DNA from: Marinibaculum pumilum
Lineage (GTDB): Bacteria; Pseudomonadota; Alphaproteobacteria; Ferrovibrionales; Ferrovibrionaceae
DNA: 64,000 nt
NCBI RefSeq assembly: GCF_042646425.1
Contig: NZ_JBHRTR010000036.1
Coordinates: forward strand, 139,848 to 203,847
Direction of reading: 5' to 3'
Shown here: positions 17,316-26,900 of the stretch, piece after piece
Layout of the letters: the number at the start of each line of letters is the position of its first letter
Position numbering within the stretch: the stretch's first letter is position 1
Notes under the pieces: model-generated
Seen by the model: only the letters and a program-made list of their open reading frames with translations
Database searches by the model: none
What the model was told of the DNA's origin: nothing
Translations under genes and position numbers: made by a program

Positions 17316-17746
17316 CCGCGCCGCTCCGTGCCTGCGGCACTGGCAAGGACTGCCGGCCGGTCGCGGTTCACCCCGGCGGGCAGGCCACGCCGCTGCACTG
17401 CCGCCACGACCGGCAGTGCCAGGTCAGCTTCGCTCCCACGGCGTGGTGAGGCTCCCAGCACGTTTTCCGCTTTGTTCTTTGTGGTTGTTGTTGCCGCGCG
17501 GCATTGGACAACCGCGCGGGACGCAGCCCGTTTTCACAATCTTTATACGGGATTCCAGGCGGAAAAGCGAGGCCGCGCGCCGGATGCGAGGCAGCCGCCG
17601 GTGCGCGGATGCCCTTGCACGGGGCCTTCCGCAATGGGGGGTGGCCTCACCCGGCTGGGGCCCCTGGGACGCCGCCAGCGTCCCAGGGGGGCTAGAGAGA
17701 TGGGGGGGGTGAAAAGGGGTAAAGGGAAGTGGGACCGGCCGCAGCC
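17316..17746. other. Gene-free spacer, 430 bases
   Basis: No supported gene lies here. An AT-richer patch around 17455-17560 could hold the promoter of the histidine kinase (a TATAAA-like box on the reverse strand near 17545). A self-complementary CCGCGCGG occurs twice, and a perfect hairpin lies at 17661-17689. Open frames in this stretch are proline/arginine-rich shadows with no ribosome site. Confidence 0.5.
17661..17689 (-). terminator. Perfect 12-bp hairpin after the AMACR-like gene
   Basis: CCCCTGGGACGC pairs exactly with GCGTCCCAGGGG around the loop CGCCA. It lies about 60 bases past the stop codon of the reverse-strand CoA enzyme. There is no U-run, so a terminator role is likely but not proven. 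Confidence 0.5.
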
Positions 17747-18886
17747 TCAGCCCAGCACCCCGGCATTGCGCATCGCGGCGACCTGGTCGTCGGCGAAGCC
17801 CCAGTCCTTCAGTGTGGCATCGGCGCCTTCTCCCGGTTTCGGGGCGCGATGGCGGATGCCGCCCGGCGTCCGGGAGAAGCGCGGCGCAGGCCCGGGCTGG
17901 GTGATCCCGTCCACTTCCACGAAGGTGCCGCGGGCCTTCATGTGGCCATGCTCCGGCGCCTCCTCCATGCTGAGGACGGGTGCGAAACAGATATCGGACC
18001 CCTCCATGATGGCGCACCATTCGTCGCGGGTCTTTTCCTTGAAGGCGGCCGCGAAGTGCTTGCGCAGCGCCGGCCACTGCTCCATGTCGAACTGCGCCGG
18101 CAGGTTGGCATCGCCCAGGCCGAGCTTCTCGATCAGTTCCGCGTAGAACTTCTTCTCAATCGACCCGATGGAGATGAACTTGCCGTCCTTCGTCTCATAG
18201 ACGTCGTACCAGGGCGCGCCGCCGTCCAGGATGTTCACGCCGCGCTCGTCGGCCCAACGCCCGGCCGCCTTCAGGCCGTAGATCGGCGTCATCAGGCTGG
18301 CCGCGCCGTCGACCATCGCCGCGTCGACGACCTGGCCCTTGCCGGAGGCACGCGCCTCGATCAGGGCGGCGCAGACGCCGAATGCCAGATAGAGGGCGCC
18401 ACCGCCGAAATCGCCGACCAGGTTCAGCGGCGGGTAGGGACGGTCCTTGGGCCCGACGGCATGCAGCGCGCCGGTCAGCGAGATATAGTTGATGTCATGG
18501 CCGGCGGCATGGGCCATCGGCCCCTCCTGTCCCCAGCCCGTCATCCGGCCGAAGACCAGCTTCGGATTGCGCTCCAGGCAGATCTCCGGGCCCAGGCCCA
18601 GCCGCTCCATCACGCCGGGGCGGAAGCCCTCGATCACCGCGTCTGCCTTCGCGATCAGCTGCAGCGCCGTCTCGATCGCCTCGGGCTTCTTCAGGTCCAG
18701 CGCCACCGAGCGGCGGCCACGCCCCAGCACGTCGAAGCGCGGATCGACCGGCACGCCCAGATCCGCCGCCGCCGTGCGGTCGATGCGCAGGACGTCCGCG
18801 CCCTGGTCCGCCAGCAACATGCCGCAGAACGGCCCGGGGCCGATCCCGGCGAATTCGACAACCTTGACACCCGACAAGGGTCCCAT
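17747..18886 (-). CDS. CaiB/BaiF CoA-transferase family, alpha-methylacyl-CoA racemase-like
   Basis: This 379-residue cytoplasmic enzyme has the class III CoA-transferase fold. The segment GHDINYISLTGALHA (His130) and the later LNLVGDFGGG (Asp159) match the racemase catalytic His/Asp pair and the spacing seen in alpha-methylacyl-CoA racemases, rather than true CoA transferases. It would interconvert (2R)- and (2S)-2-methylacyl-CoA thioesters in branched-chain lipid breakdown. It follows the dienelactone-hydrolase-like gene by 44 bases on the same strand, suggesting one operon. Confidence 0.85.
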   Translation of the reverse strand: MGPLSGVKVVEFAGIGPGPFCGMLLADQGADVLRIDRTAAADLGVPVDPRFDVLGRGRRSVALDLKKPEAIETALQLIAKADAVIEGFRPGVMERLGLGPEICLERNPKLVFGRMTGWGQEGPMAHAAGHDINYISLTGALHAVGPKDRPYPPLNLVGDFGGGALYLAFGVCAALIEARASGKGQVVDAAMVDGAASLMTPIYGLKAAGRWADERGVNILDGGAPWYDVYETKDGKFISIGSIEKKFYAELIEKLGLGDANLPAQFDMEQWPALRKHFAAAFKEKTRDEWCAIMEGSDICFAPVLSMEEAPEHGHMKARGTFVEVDGITQPGPAPRFSRTPGGIRHRAPKPGEGADATLKDWGFADDQVAAMRNAGVLG

Positions 18887-18930
18887 CTCACTTCCTCCCG
18901 AGAATCTGATCGATAAGCCGATCCGTTGTA

Positions 18931-19665
18931 TCAGCGCTTGAGCTTGCGTTCGAACAGGGCGAACGCCTTCGTCCAGGCCCGCTCCGCCGCGTCGTGCCGG
19001 TAGACCTCGCGTTCGTAGAACGAGAACCCGTGGTCGGTATCGGGAAAGGTCTCGATCTCGAAGGTCGCGCCGGCCTCCTCCAGCGCCTTGCGGAGGGTCG
19101 GTTCGACATTGTCCGGCACGTGGCGGTCGCGCTCGGCGAAGGCGAAATACCCCTCGCCGCGCATCCGCCCGGCCAGCAGGTGCGGCGAATCTTCCTCAGC
19201 CGTGACGATACCGACGCCGTACATCGACACCCCGGCCACGATCTCCTCCGGAAAGGTCCCCAGCGCGGTCATCACGGTCTTGCCCGTCATGCAGAAGCCG
19301 ATGCAGCCCCGGGCGCCGGCGGCGGCATGGGGATGGCGGTCCAGCCAGTTCAGCACCGCCCTGGTATCCTCCATGGACAGGGCGTTGGTGAAGCCCTCCA
19401 TGGCCGCGAAGATCACCTTGTACTGCGCCTCCGACCGGGGCGGCGGCGCGAACCGCAGGGTGCCGACCCGGTAGTAGAGGTCCGGCAGCACCACCAGATA
19501 GCCGTGGCTGGCGATCCGCCGCGCCATGTCGCGCAGTTCCTCGCGGATGCCGGGCGCGTCCATGTAGAAGATGATCGCCGGATGTCTGCCGTCGCCGTCG
19601 GGTCGGGCAACGAACGCCGGCAGCGGCCGGTGGCCGGTGAGAATCTCGACTTCGCCCTCGATCAT
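18931..19665 (-). CDS. Dienelactone hydrolase family protein
   Basis: This 244-residue alpha/beta hydrolase has the family's cysteine nucleophile, Cys125 in GCIGFCMTGK, Asp180 in ERDRH and His212 in DTDHGF, giving the Cys-Asp-His triad of dienelactone hydrolases. It probably opens a lactone or ester ring in aromatic or branched acid breakdown; the substrate is unknown. The start at 19665 is chosen because GGGAGG lies nine bases upstream; ATG at 19674 abuts that site and longer forms have none. It is the first gene of the pair with the racemase-like gene. Confidence 0.85.
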   Translation of the reverse strand: MIEGEVEILTGHRPLPAFVARPDGDGRHPAIIFYMDAPGIREELRDMARRIASHGYLVVLPDLYYRVGTLRFAPPPRSEAQYKVIFAAMEGFTNALSMEDTRAVLNWLDRHPHAAAGARGCIGFCMTGKTVMTALGTFPEEIVAGVSMYGVGIVTAEEDSPHLLAGRMRGEGYFAFAERDRHVPDNVEPTLRKALEEAGATFEIETFPDTDHGFSFYEREVYRHDAAERAWTKAFALFERKLKR

Positions 19666-19864
19666 GCCGGGCATCCTCCCCCATTGATGTTCTTCGGCCG
19701 GCCCCCTCCTGCCGGCAGCACCCAGAGTAAGGATGTCGCCACGGCAGACAAGCGGCCACCGGCGCTCGGCAGCCTCCGACAGGGGCGTCCGGCGCCCCCG
19801 GGACGACAGGTCGCCGCAGGCGATGCCATACTCCCGCACGCATGCAGCCGCAGGAGGAATGGAG

Positions 19865-20278
19865 ATGGCCGAAATCGTCGTCAGGCGCCGGGTGGAGCGG
19901 AGCGCCGATGCGCTGTGGAAGCTGCTCGGCGACTTTTCCTGCCTCGACAGGATCGCGCCGCCGGTCGCGGCATGCGCCTGCGAGGCGAACGAAGCCGGCG
20001 CCCTTCGCACACTGACCCTGCGCGACGGCGGCAAGATCGTGGAACGCCTAGACCTGCAGGACGACGCCGCGCGACGGCAGCGCTATTCGATGCTCGAAGG
20101 CCCGCTGCCGCTGCAGAACTATGTCGGCGAGCTTCAGGTGACGCCGGACGGCGAGGCCGCCTGCACCGTCGCCTGGACGGCCAGCTATGCCCCCGATGCC
20201 GGCGCCGAGGCCGAGCTGGAGCAGATCATCCGCGCCCTGTTCGAGGGCACGATCGACAACGCCGTCCGGCAGGCTTAG
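19865..20278 (+). CDS. SRPBCC (START-like) family protein
   Basis: This 137-residue protein has the polyketide-cyclase/START-like pattern: an opening strand with VRRRVERSADALWKLLGDF, a mid-protein RYSMLEGPLPLQNYVGELQV strand pair, and a long C-terminal helix. Such proteins bind hydrophobic ligands in a deep cavity. Start 19865 has AGGAGG seven bases upstream; ATG at 19859 is too close to it. It is transcribed divergently from the dienelactone-hydrolase gene, with a 199-base gap that probably holds both promoters. Confidence 0.8.
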   Translation: MAEIVVRRRVERSADALWKLLGDFSCLDRIAPPVAACACEANEAGALRTLTLRDGGKIVERLDLQDDAARRQRYSMLEGPLPLQNYVGELQVTPDGEAACTVAWTASYAPDAGAEAELEQIIRALFEGTIDNAVRQA

Positions 20279-20307
20279 CCCCCGGGCGGCGATCTGCCGA
20301 CCGGGGG
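20279..20307. terminator. Bidirectional hairpin between convergent genes
   Basis: CCCCCGG (20279-20285) pairs with CCGGGGG (20301-20307), with an inner CGGC/GCCG extension around GATCT. It sits exactly between the stop codons of the convergent SRPBCC and PLDc_N-like genes. Confidence 0.6.
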
Positions 20308-20314
20308 ACACCGT

Positions 20315-20518
20315 TCAGACCCGCTGCATGTCAGGTGGCCTGGTCGGCCCCAGCAGCAGCCAGAGGATGAAGCCCAGCAGCGGGAAGATCAGGATCAGCA
20401 GGATCCAGAGCACCTTCCAGATGGTCGCCGCCTCGCTCTGCACGATGCGCACGCAGGCATAGACGTCGAGGGCGAGCAGGATCAGGCCGAACAGGCCCAA
20501 TCCGGTGGTATCAAGCAT
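20315..20518 (-). CDS. PLDc_N-domain micro membrane protein
   Basis: This 67-residue protein has two membrane helices (about residues 7-24 and 37-57) joined by a short loop with the family motif RIVQSEAATIWKVLWIL, ending in LLLGPTRPP. It matches the PLDc_N domain, otherwise found at the N-terminus of cardiolipin synthases, here free-standing. GGAG lies eight bases before the ATG. It is the second of two tandem paralogues. Function unknown; membrane anchoring is predicted. Confidence 0.8.
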   Translation of the reverse strand: MLDTTGLGLFGLILLALDVYACVRIVQSEAATIWKVLWILLILIFPLLGFILWLLLGPTRPPDMQRV

Positions 20519-20533
20519 CGACAGGTCTCCGTC

Positions 20534-20701
20534 TCACTTCGGTCCGGCAATAAGCCAGACGATGAAGCCCAGCACGGGGAAGATGATGATGCCCAGGATC
20601 CACAGCACCTTTGCCAGGGTCGAGGCACCGCTCTGCACCACGCGGACGATGGCATAGATGTCGGCAATGAGAACCAGAATGCCAATGAGGGCTTCGAACA
20701 T
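20534..20701 (-). CDS. PLDc_N-domain micro membrane protein, paralogue
   Basis: This 55-residue protein reads MFEALIGILVLIADIYAIVR, a loop VVQSGASTLAKVLWIL, a second helix IIIFPVLGFIVWLIAG and PK. It clearly aligns with the 67-residue protein encoded 15 bases downstream, so the pair arose by duplication. AGGAG lies ten bases before the ATG. It could be missed because of its small size. It follows the giant channel-fusion gene by 96 bases on the same strand and might be its last transcript member. Confidence 0.8.
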   Translation of the reverse strand: MFEALIGILVLIADIYAIVRVVQSGASTLAKVLWILGIIIFPVLGFIVWLIAGPK

Positions 20702-20797
20702 TTCCCGCAGCTCCTGTCGTTTCGGATGTCCAGCAGGGAACGCGCCGGCACCGCTTCGGTTCCCGTCCGACGCGGTCCGGGCGAGGTCGGCGGCCTG

Positions 20798-23700
20798 TTA
20801 TTCCGCGGGATAGGCCTGCATGCCACCCGGCCGGCCAGGCAACTCGCCAGAGGGCAACTCGGCAGAGGGCGGCTTGCCCGGCGGCAGCCTTCCCGGCGGC
20901 GGATTGTCGGCGCCGGGATGCTCCGGAAACGCCATCTCGATGCCCTGCTCATGCAGGCTGCGCCAGATCTCCTGGTGCACACTGTGCCGGATGAAGTGGT
21001 AGTCGGTCTTCGCCAGCTCCATCCACCATGTCACCCGGAAACGGTGGAAGGCGCCGAACTCCAGGACCTTGACCCCGTCGTTGTGGACCATGAAGCGGTC
21101 GACATCGTCCTGCTGCCCGGTGGCGGCGAGCGCCTCGCGGATGCGTGCCTCGGCGGCGCGGATCGCCTCGAACGCCTGCACCGGATCGTAGCTCGCGGGC
21201 ACGAAGACCTCGCGCTCGTCCCGGGTGGCGCCGGAAGCGGACAGGTTGATGATTTCCCCCTCCGACATCTTGCCGTTGGGCACGCTGAGCTGGACACCGT
21301 CCAGGCCGCAGACCCGGGTCGTCCGCCAGGTGATGTCGGTGACGATGCCGGTGAAATCCTCCACCTGCACCATGTCGCCGACCTTGAAGGGCCGCTCGAT
21401 GTTCAGGACGATGCCGGAGAAGACATTGGCGATGTTCGCCTGCACCGCCAGGCCGATCACCAGGGTCAGCAGGCCGGAGGTCGCCAGCAGGCTGGTCAGC
21501 TGCTGGTCGAAGACGAAGCCGACGATGCCGAAGATTGCGAACAGGTAGATGCAGGCCGCCGCGAACAGGCGGACGACGTTGGGGATCTTTCGCTGCGAGC
21601 GGATCTCCAGCGGCACCCAGATGAAGCGCTCCATCGCGCTGGCCGCCAGCCGCGCAGGGACCAGCCACCACAGCGACAGGTAGACCATCAGCAGGATGTC
21701 GATCTCCGCCGCGCTCCAGTTGTTGTAGGCATGCTCCAGCGCCAGGGAGCCGACCGAGAACAGCAGCAGCGGCCAGGCGACGATGCGGATGCACAGGGTC
21801 TGCACCCGCCAGAACTGGCCGCGGTCGCGACGGTCCATGGCGGCGGCGAAGACCGAGGCGACGAAGCTGAAGATGGCGATGTAGAAGAGCCAGTTCTTCG
21901 GCACCAGGGCGCCGACCTCGATCTCGTCGGGCACCAGGATCGCGCCGAAGTCGATGCGGGTGAATTCCGGCTCCGGCTTGCCATAGCCGACATAGGAGGG
22001 GTCGCCCTCGCTGGAGACGTCGGCCAGTTCCTGGCTGATCCAGGCCCGGTCCGGGCGCCACTGCGCCAGCGGCGCGAAGACCCGCCGGCCGACCAGGCCC
22101 TCCAGCAGGCCGTCGGCGGATCCCGACGGATCCAGCGCCTGCGCGAGCGCGGCAAAGCCGGTGAGGTTCAGGCTGTCGCCGGTCTGCGTGTCCGCCGAAC
22201 TGTCGCGCTGCAGCACCTCCAGCAGGGTGGAGGAGCCCGCCAGCCCCATCCCCAGCACGTCTGAGACGTACATCAGGTTGTTCTGGCTGAGCAGGCGGTG
22301 GTGGAAGGCAAGCCCGATGACCACGGAACCGTAGGGCCGGGAGACGTCGGAGAAGTTCGTCTTGAAGCTGCCCTTCACCCGGTAGGCGGCATAGCGGATG
22401 TCGCCGTCGAGCGACTCGCGGATCGGTTCCTCCAGCGCAACCGGCTCCACGGCGTTGATGAAGACCAGGTCCTGCGGCGCGAAATCGCCGCGGTAGCGGA
22501 ACCAGATGATGAACTCCAGCTCCGCCAGGCCGGTATCCAGGTCCATCTGGCTGACGTTCAGCAGCTGGATGCCGGTATAGACGACGTTGGTCTTGTACAT
22601 GAACCGGTCGTTCACGTAGAGGACCTTGCCCTCCTTCAGCAGGTCCAGATAGCCGGTGACGCCCTGCTCCAGGATCGGCTGCAGCTGGGTCATCGCCGAG
22701 ATCAGGCTGATGCCGTTGTAGAGCCCCACCTGAACCGGCGTGGTGTTCTGCCCCGCATCGCCGAAATAGCGGTTGCCGCCGACGCTCTTCACCCCGTCCT
22801 CGGGCCGGGTCAGGCCGCCGAGGGCGCGCATCAGGGCCGACCGCGCCGCTGCGCCGTCGGCCTCCGAGGTCAGACCGCCGCGCGCGATCTGGCGCCGCAG
22901 CATCGCGGCCACCAGATTGAAATCGTCGAAGGTGAAGGCCGACAGCCAGTCCGGCGAATAGTCATGCGCCTCGATGAAGTCGGTCTGGAAGGCCTGCGCG
23001 ACCTCGGTCGCCGTGTCGAACAGCAGCGGCGTCGCCGCCAGCACGCCGTCCGTCACCCCGGGCGCCTGGTCGACCTTGGGCATCGACAGGGCGACCGCGC
23101 GGGCAAAGGCGGTGGTGGCCATGTCGGCGAGGCCGACGACCGGGTTGCGCACGCCGGAACGGCGCAGGGCGACAAGCAGGGTCGCCGTGTCGTCGGGATC
23201 GCCCTGGACGAAGACATGGCCCAGGATCTTCTTTTCCTGGATCTCGGCAGCGATCGCCAGCGCCCGGTCGGTCAGGATCGGGTCCGACGGCGCATAGGAC
23301 CACATGTTCAGCACCCTTGTGCCGAAGCGCTGGTAGGTCTTGTCGAAGGTCTGCGCCAGGTCGCGCCCTTCGGCGCTGTCGGCATGGATGATGGAGGCGG
23401 TCTTCTCCCCCACCACGTTGCGGACATAGTTCGCCATGAAGCGCGTCTGCGCCGTCTTGTCGAAGACGGTCGCGAAGACATTGTCCAGCTCCGCCGCCAG
23501 GCCCGCCGGGGCGGAGGCAGGCAGGATCATCGGCAGGCCGGCGGCGGCATAGACGGGTGCTGCCGCGGCGGAGGCCTGCGGCGCCCAATGGCCGATCACC
23601 GCGACGATGCTGTCGTCGGCGACGATCTCTTCCGCCCGTTGCCGCGCCAGGTCCGGGTCGTTGCGATCGTCGAACGCGGCCAGGGCAATGCCGCGGCCGG

Positions 23701-23965
23701 CCACGCCTTCGGCGCGGTTGAGCTGCCGCACGGCCAGGCTGGCGCCGCGGCGCATCGCCAGGCCGGTCTCCGCCGCCGGCCCGGACATCGGACCGACGAC
23801 CGCGATGCGGTAGGGATTGTCCTGGTCCGCCTCCAGCACCGTGAAGCGGACCGCCAGCGACAACAGGGTGCCCACCAGGACGATCACGCCCAGGATCACC
23901 AGGAACATGTCCCGCTTGGTCAGCGGGCCGTCCCCGAAGAGCATCTGCCGCAGGCGCCGGACCAT
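20798..23965 (-). CDS. Binding protein + Cys-loop-like ligand domain + MscS channel fusion
   Basis: This 1055-residue membrane protein has an unusual layout. TM helix at about 21-40; periplasmic binding-protein domain of the branched-chain amino-acid (LivK-like) class at about 50-415. A region at about 455-680 reads like the ligand-binding domain of pentameric channels: TGIQLLNVSQMDLDTGLAE, IIWFRYRGD, LVFINAVE, DIRYAAYRVKGSFKTNFSD, LLSQNNLMYVSD and EFTRIDFGAILVP all follow the ELIC/GLIC strand order, with an insert near 575-635. Several TM helices follow (about 691-855) and then an MscS core with the pore helix ATSGLLTLVIGLAVQANIA and beta domain ERPFKVGDMVQVEDFTGIV. It starts five bases after the giant surface-protein gene, so translation is coupled. 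A ligand-gated MscS-type channel is the best inference; the ligand is unknown. Confidence 0.85.
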   Translation of the reverse strand: MVRRLRQMLFGDGPLTKRDMFLVILGVIVLVGTLLSLAVRFTVLEADQDNPYRIAVVGPMSGPAAETGLAMRRGASLAVRQLNRAEGVAGRGIALAAFDDRNDPDLARQRAEEIVADDSIVAVIGHWAPQASAAAAPVYAAAGLPMILPASAPAGLAAELDNVFATVFDKTAQTRFMANYVRNVVGEKTASIIHADSAEGRDLAQTFDKTYQRFGTRVLNMWSYAPSDPILTDRALAIAAEIQEKKILGHVFVQGDPDDTATLLVALRRSGVRNPVVGLADMATTAFARAVALSMPKVDQAPGVTDGVLAATPLLFDTATEVAQAFQTDFIEAHDYSPDWLSAFTFDDFNLVAAMLRRQIARGGLTSEADGAAARSALMRALGGLTRPEDGVKSVGGNRYFGDAGQNTTPVQVGLYNGISLISAMTQLQPILEQGVTGYLDLLKEGKVLYVNDRFMYKTNVVYTGIQLLNVSQMDLDTGLAELEFIIWFRYRGDFAPQDLVFINAVEPVALEEPIRESLDGDIRYAAYRVKGSFKTNFSDVSRPYGSVVIGLAFHHRLLSQNNLMYVSDVLGMGLAGSSTLLEVLQRDSSADTQTGDSLNLTGFAALAQALDPSGSADGLLEGLVGRRVFAPLAQWRPDRAWISQELADVSSEGDPSYVGYGKPEPEFTRIDFGAILVPDEIEVGALVPKNWLFYIAIFSFVASVFAAAMDRRDRGQFWRVQTLCIRIVAWPLLLFSVGSLALEHAYNNWSAAEIDILLMVYLSLWWLVPARLAASAMERFIWVPLEIRSQRKIPNVVRLFAAACIYLFAIFGIVGFVFDQQLTSLLATSGLLTLVIGLAVQANIANVFSGIVLNIERPFKVGDMVQVEDFTGIVTDITWRTTRVCGLDGVQLSVPNGKMSEGEIINLSASGATRDEREVFVPASYDPVQAFEAIRAAEARIREALAATGQQDDVDRFMVHNDGVKVLEFGAFHRFRVTWWMELAKTDYHFIRHSVHQEIWRSLHEQGIEMAFPEHPGADNPPPGRLPPGKPPSAELPSGELPGRPGGMQAYPAE

Positions 23966-23970
23966 CCCGC

Positions 23971-26900
23971 TCAGGCCACCGTGAAGGTGACGTCGTGGTA
24001 GCTGACGGTGCTGCCGTCGTCGATCGCGACCTGGAAGCTGTCGTCGCTGCCGCCGCCGTCATGGTCGTAGATATATTCGTTCCCGGACATCGTCAGGGTC
24101 CCGTGTTCCGGCGCATCGGCGAGATGATAGCTCAAACCCGCCGACACCGCCGAGCCCTGCCCGTCGGCACCGAGCAGCAGGCCCTTGTAGACGGCATTGT
24201 TGGCGATCTGCACCGACTTCATGTCGGCGGCCGCGGCGCCGTTCTGCAGGCTGCCGTTATGGCCGTTGCCGCTGCCGTCCACCACCTGTCCGCCGGACAC
24301 GGTGTCGCCGTCGAACTGCAGCACCAGGTTGGCGGTCGTCTGGTCGACCTTGCGGGTCATGCCATTCTGGATCTCCGCCTCGCTCAGCGCCCTGTCCCAG
24401 ACCCGGATCTCGCTCATCTGGCCGTCGAAATAGCGGCTGCCGCTCGTCGTGTCGCGGCCAATGAGCAGCGCGGTGTCCGTGACGGCTCCCAACTGCCGCG
24501 CTCCGCTCGCCACCTCGCTGCCGTCCTTGTACAGGCGCGCAGTCGTGCCGTCATAGGCGAAGGCCACGTGGGTCCATTCGTCGGCCACAATCGTGCCTGC
24601 CCCGGTCTCCAGCAGGGGATCCACATTGCCGTTGTAGAATCCCAGGATGCCGTCGCGGACGTAGAGGCGGTAGTTGGTGTCCGTACCGCTGGAATGGTCG
24701 GACTTCTCGAACAGGTTGTATTCGCGACTCATGTCATCCAGGCGGATCCAGGCCTCCAGGGTGATCGGGTCGGTGGCGCCGAAATCCAGGTCGGCATGAT
24801 CCGCGACCGAGATATGGTCGTCGCTGCCGTCGAAGCCGATGGCATGCATCGCCGCCAGGGTCGGGGCCGTGTTGGTGCCGTCGACGGTCACGTTGACGGT
24901 ATGGGACAGGTTGGCCGCGCCGTCGGAGATCGTCACGACGAAGCTGTCGTTGCTGCCATCGCCGTTATGGTCGTAGGTGAAGCGGTTGCCGTTCAGGGTG
25001 ACGCTGCCATGTTCCGGCGCCTGGGCGATACTGTAGGTCAGGCCGTAGGTCAGGGGGTCGATATCGGCATCGCCGCCCAGCAGCAGCCCATAGTGGATGC
25101 CGTCGTTTGTCACCGTCACGCCGGCTGTGGAGAGCCGCACCGCGCCGTTCGTCAGGGTGGCGTCCTGGGCGGTGCCGGCATCGTCGCCGACCGTCGCGCC
25201 GGATCCGGCGAAGTCCAGATCCAGGACCAGGTCCGCGGCATCGCTCGCGGTGTCCTGGGTCATCAGCTTCTGCACTTCGGTCAGGCTCAGCGCCTTGCTC
25301 CAGATCCGGGTTTCCGCGACCTGGCCGTCATAGTAGCGGCCGTCCTGCGCACGGCCGATATAGAGCTCGTGGCTGCTGAGGTCGGCATTCGCCCAGCCGC
25401 CGGTGGCCGCCTGGGCACCGTTGATGAAAATGGTGGCCGTGCCGGCGCCGTCATAGCTGGCGACGACATGGTGCCAGCGCCCCGCTGTCACCGTCTGGGT
25501 GTCGGCATAGAGGTCGGCCGTGCCGCCGGACGAGTTCCGATTGAACAGCCGGATGCCGCCGTCATCGAGCTCCAGCCGGAAACTGGTGTCGTTGATGCCG
25601 CCGCCCCAGCGCTTGTCCATCAGGACGGTGGTGCCGGCGACGTCGTCCGGGTTGATCCACATCTCCAGCGCGAAGGCGTCGCTGCCGGTGAAGTCGAGAT
25701 CGTCATGGTCGGCGACCACCAGATGATCATCGCTGCCGTCCAGGTTCGCGACCTGGTTCTCCGACAGGGTCGGCGTTGCATTCGTCGTGTTGACCGCGAA
25801 GGTCTTCAGGCTGCGGCTGCTGCCGTCAGAAACCCAGATCGAGAAGCTGTCGTCCTGGCCGTCGCCGACATGGTCGTAGGTGAAGCGGTTGCCGTCCAGG
25901 GTCAGGCTGCCATGGACGGGCTTGCCCGCGATCTCGTAGCTCAGCGCCGTACTACGCACCGCGCTGTCGCCATCGTCCGCCAGCAGCAGGCCGCGATAGA
26001 CGGCGTCGTTCTGCACGTCGACCGACAGCAGGCTGGACCGGGTCGGGCCGTTCACCAGGGTGCCGTTCTGGGCGGACTGGCCGGCATCGTCGATGACGGT
26101 GGTGGTGCTGCCTTCGAAGCCGAAGCGGGTGCCCAGGGGACGGTCGGTATCGGCGGCGGCACGGGTCATGCCGGCCTGGATCTCCGCCTGGCTGAGCGCC
26201 TCGGTCCAGTAGCGGAACTCCGCCATCTGCCCGTCATAGTGCCGGCCGGTGCCGGAACTGTCGCGGCCGATCAGCACCTCGCCGCCGGTTGTCGCGCCAT
26301 AGTCCCAGCCCGCATGGCTGCCGACCCCGGCGCCGTTCAGGTAGAAATTCACATTGCCGGAGCCGTCGCGGGTCACGGCGACATGCTGCCATTCGCCCGC
26401 GGCGACCGTGCTGCTGGTCTGGTCGATATTGCTGCCGCTGCTGCCGCTGGAATGCAGGCGCAGGACGCCGCTGGCCAGCAGTTCTAGCCGGTAGTTGCTG
26501 GTGTCCGTCGACAGGTCCACCGGCTTGTCGAACAGGGTCATGTGCGTGCCGATGGCGTCGGTCTTGATCCAAGCCTCCAGGGTGAAGGCGTCGGAGCCGG
26601 TCCGGTCCCAGCCGCTGGAATCGGGAACGGAGACATAATCGTCGGTACCGTCGAAGACCAGCGCGTTCAACTGGTCGAAGCGCGGTGCGCGCGCCGAATT
26701 GTCGACCGTGACATTGACCACCTGGCTGAGGGTCAGGGAGCCGTCGGAGATCGCCACCGTGAAGCTGTCGCTGGCCGTGTTCGAACCGTCATGGACATAA
26801 AGATAGCGGTTGCCGTCGAAGGTCACGGTGCCGTTCGACGGGCCGGAGGAGAGGCTGTAGTTCAGCTGCCCGGCCAGCGGCGTGGTCTCCGCGTCGTTCG

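Noticed and set aside
17368..17634. Possible small reverse gene in the 17.3-17.7 kb spacer
   Set aside because: No ribosome site and no recognisable sequence; text is typical of non-coding GC-rich DNA.
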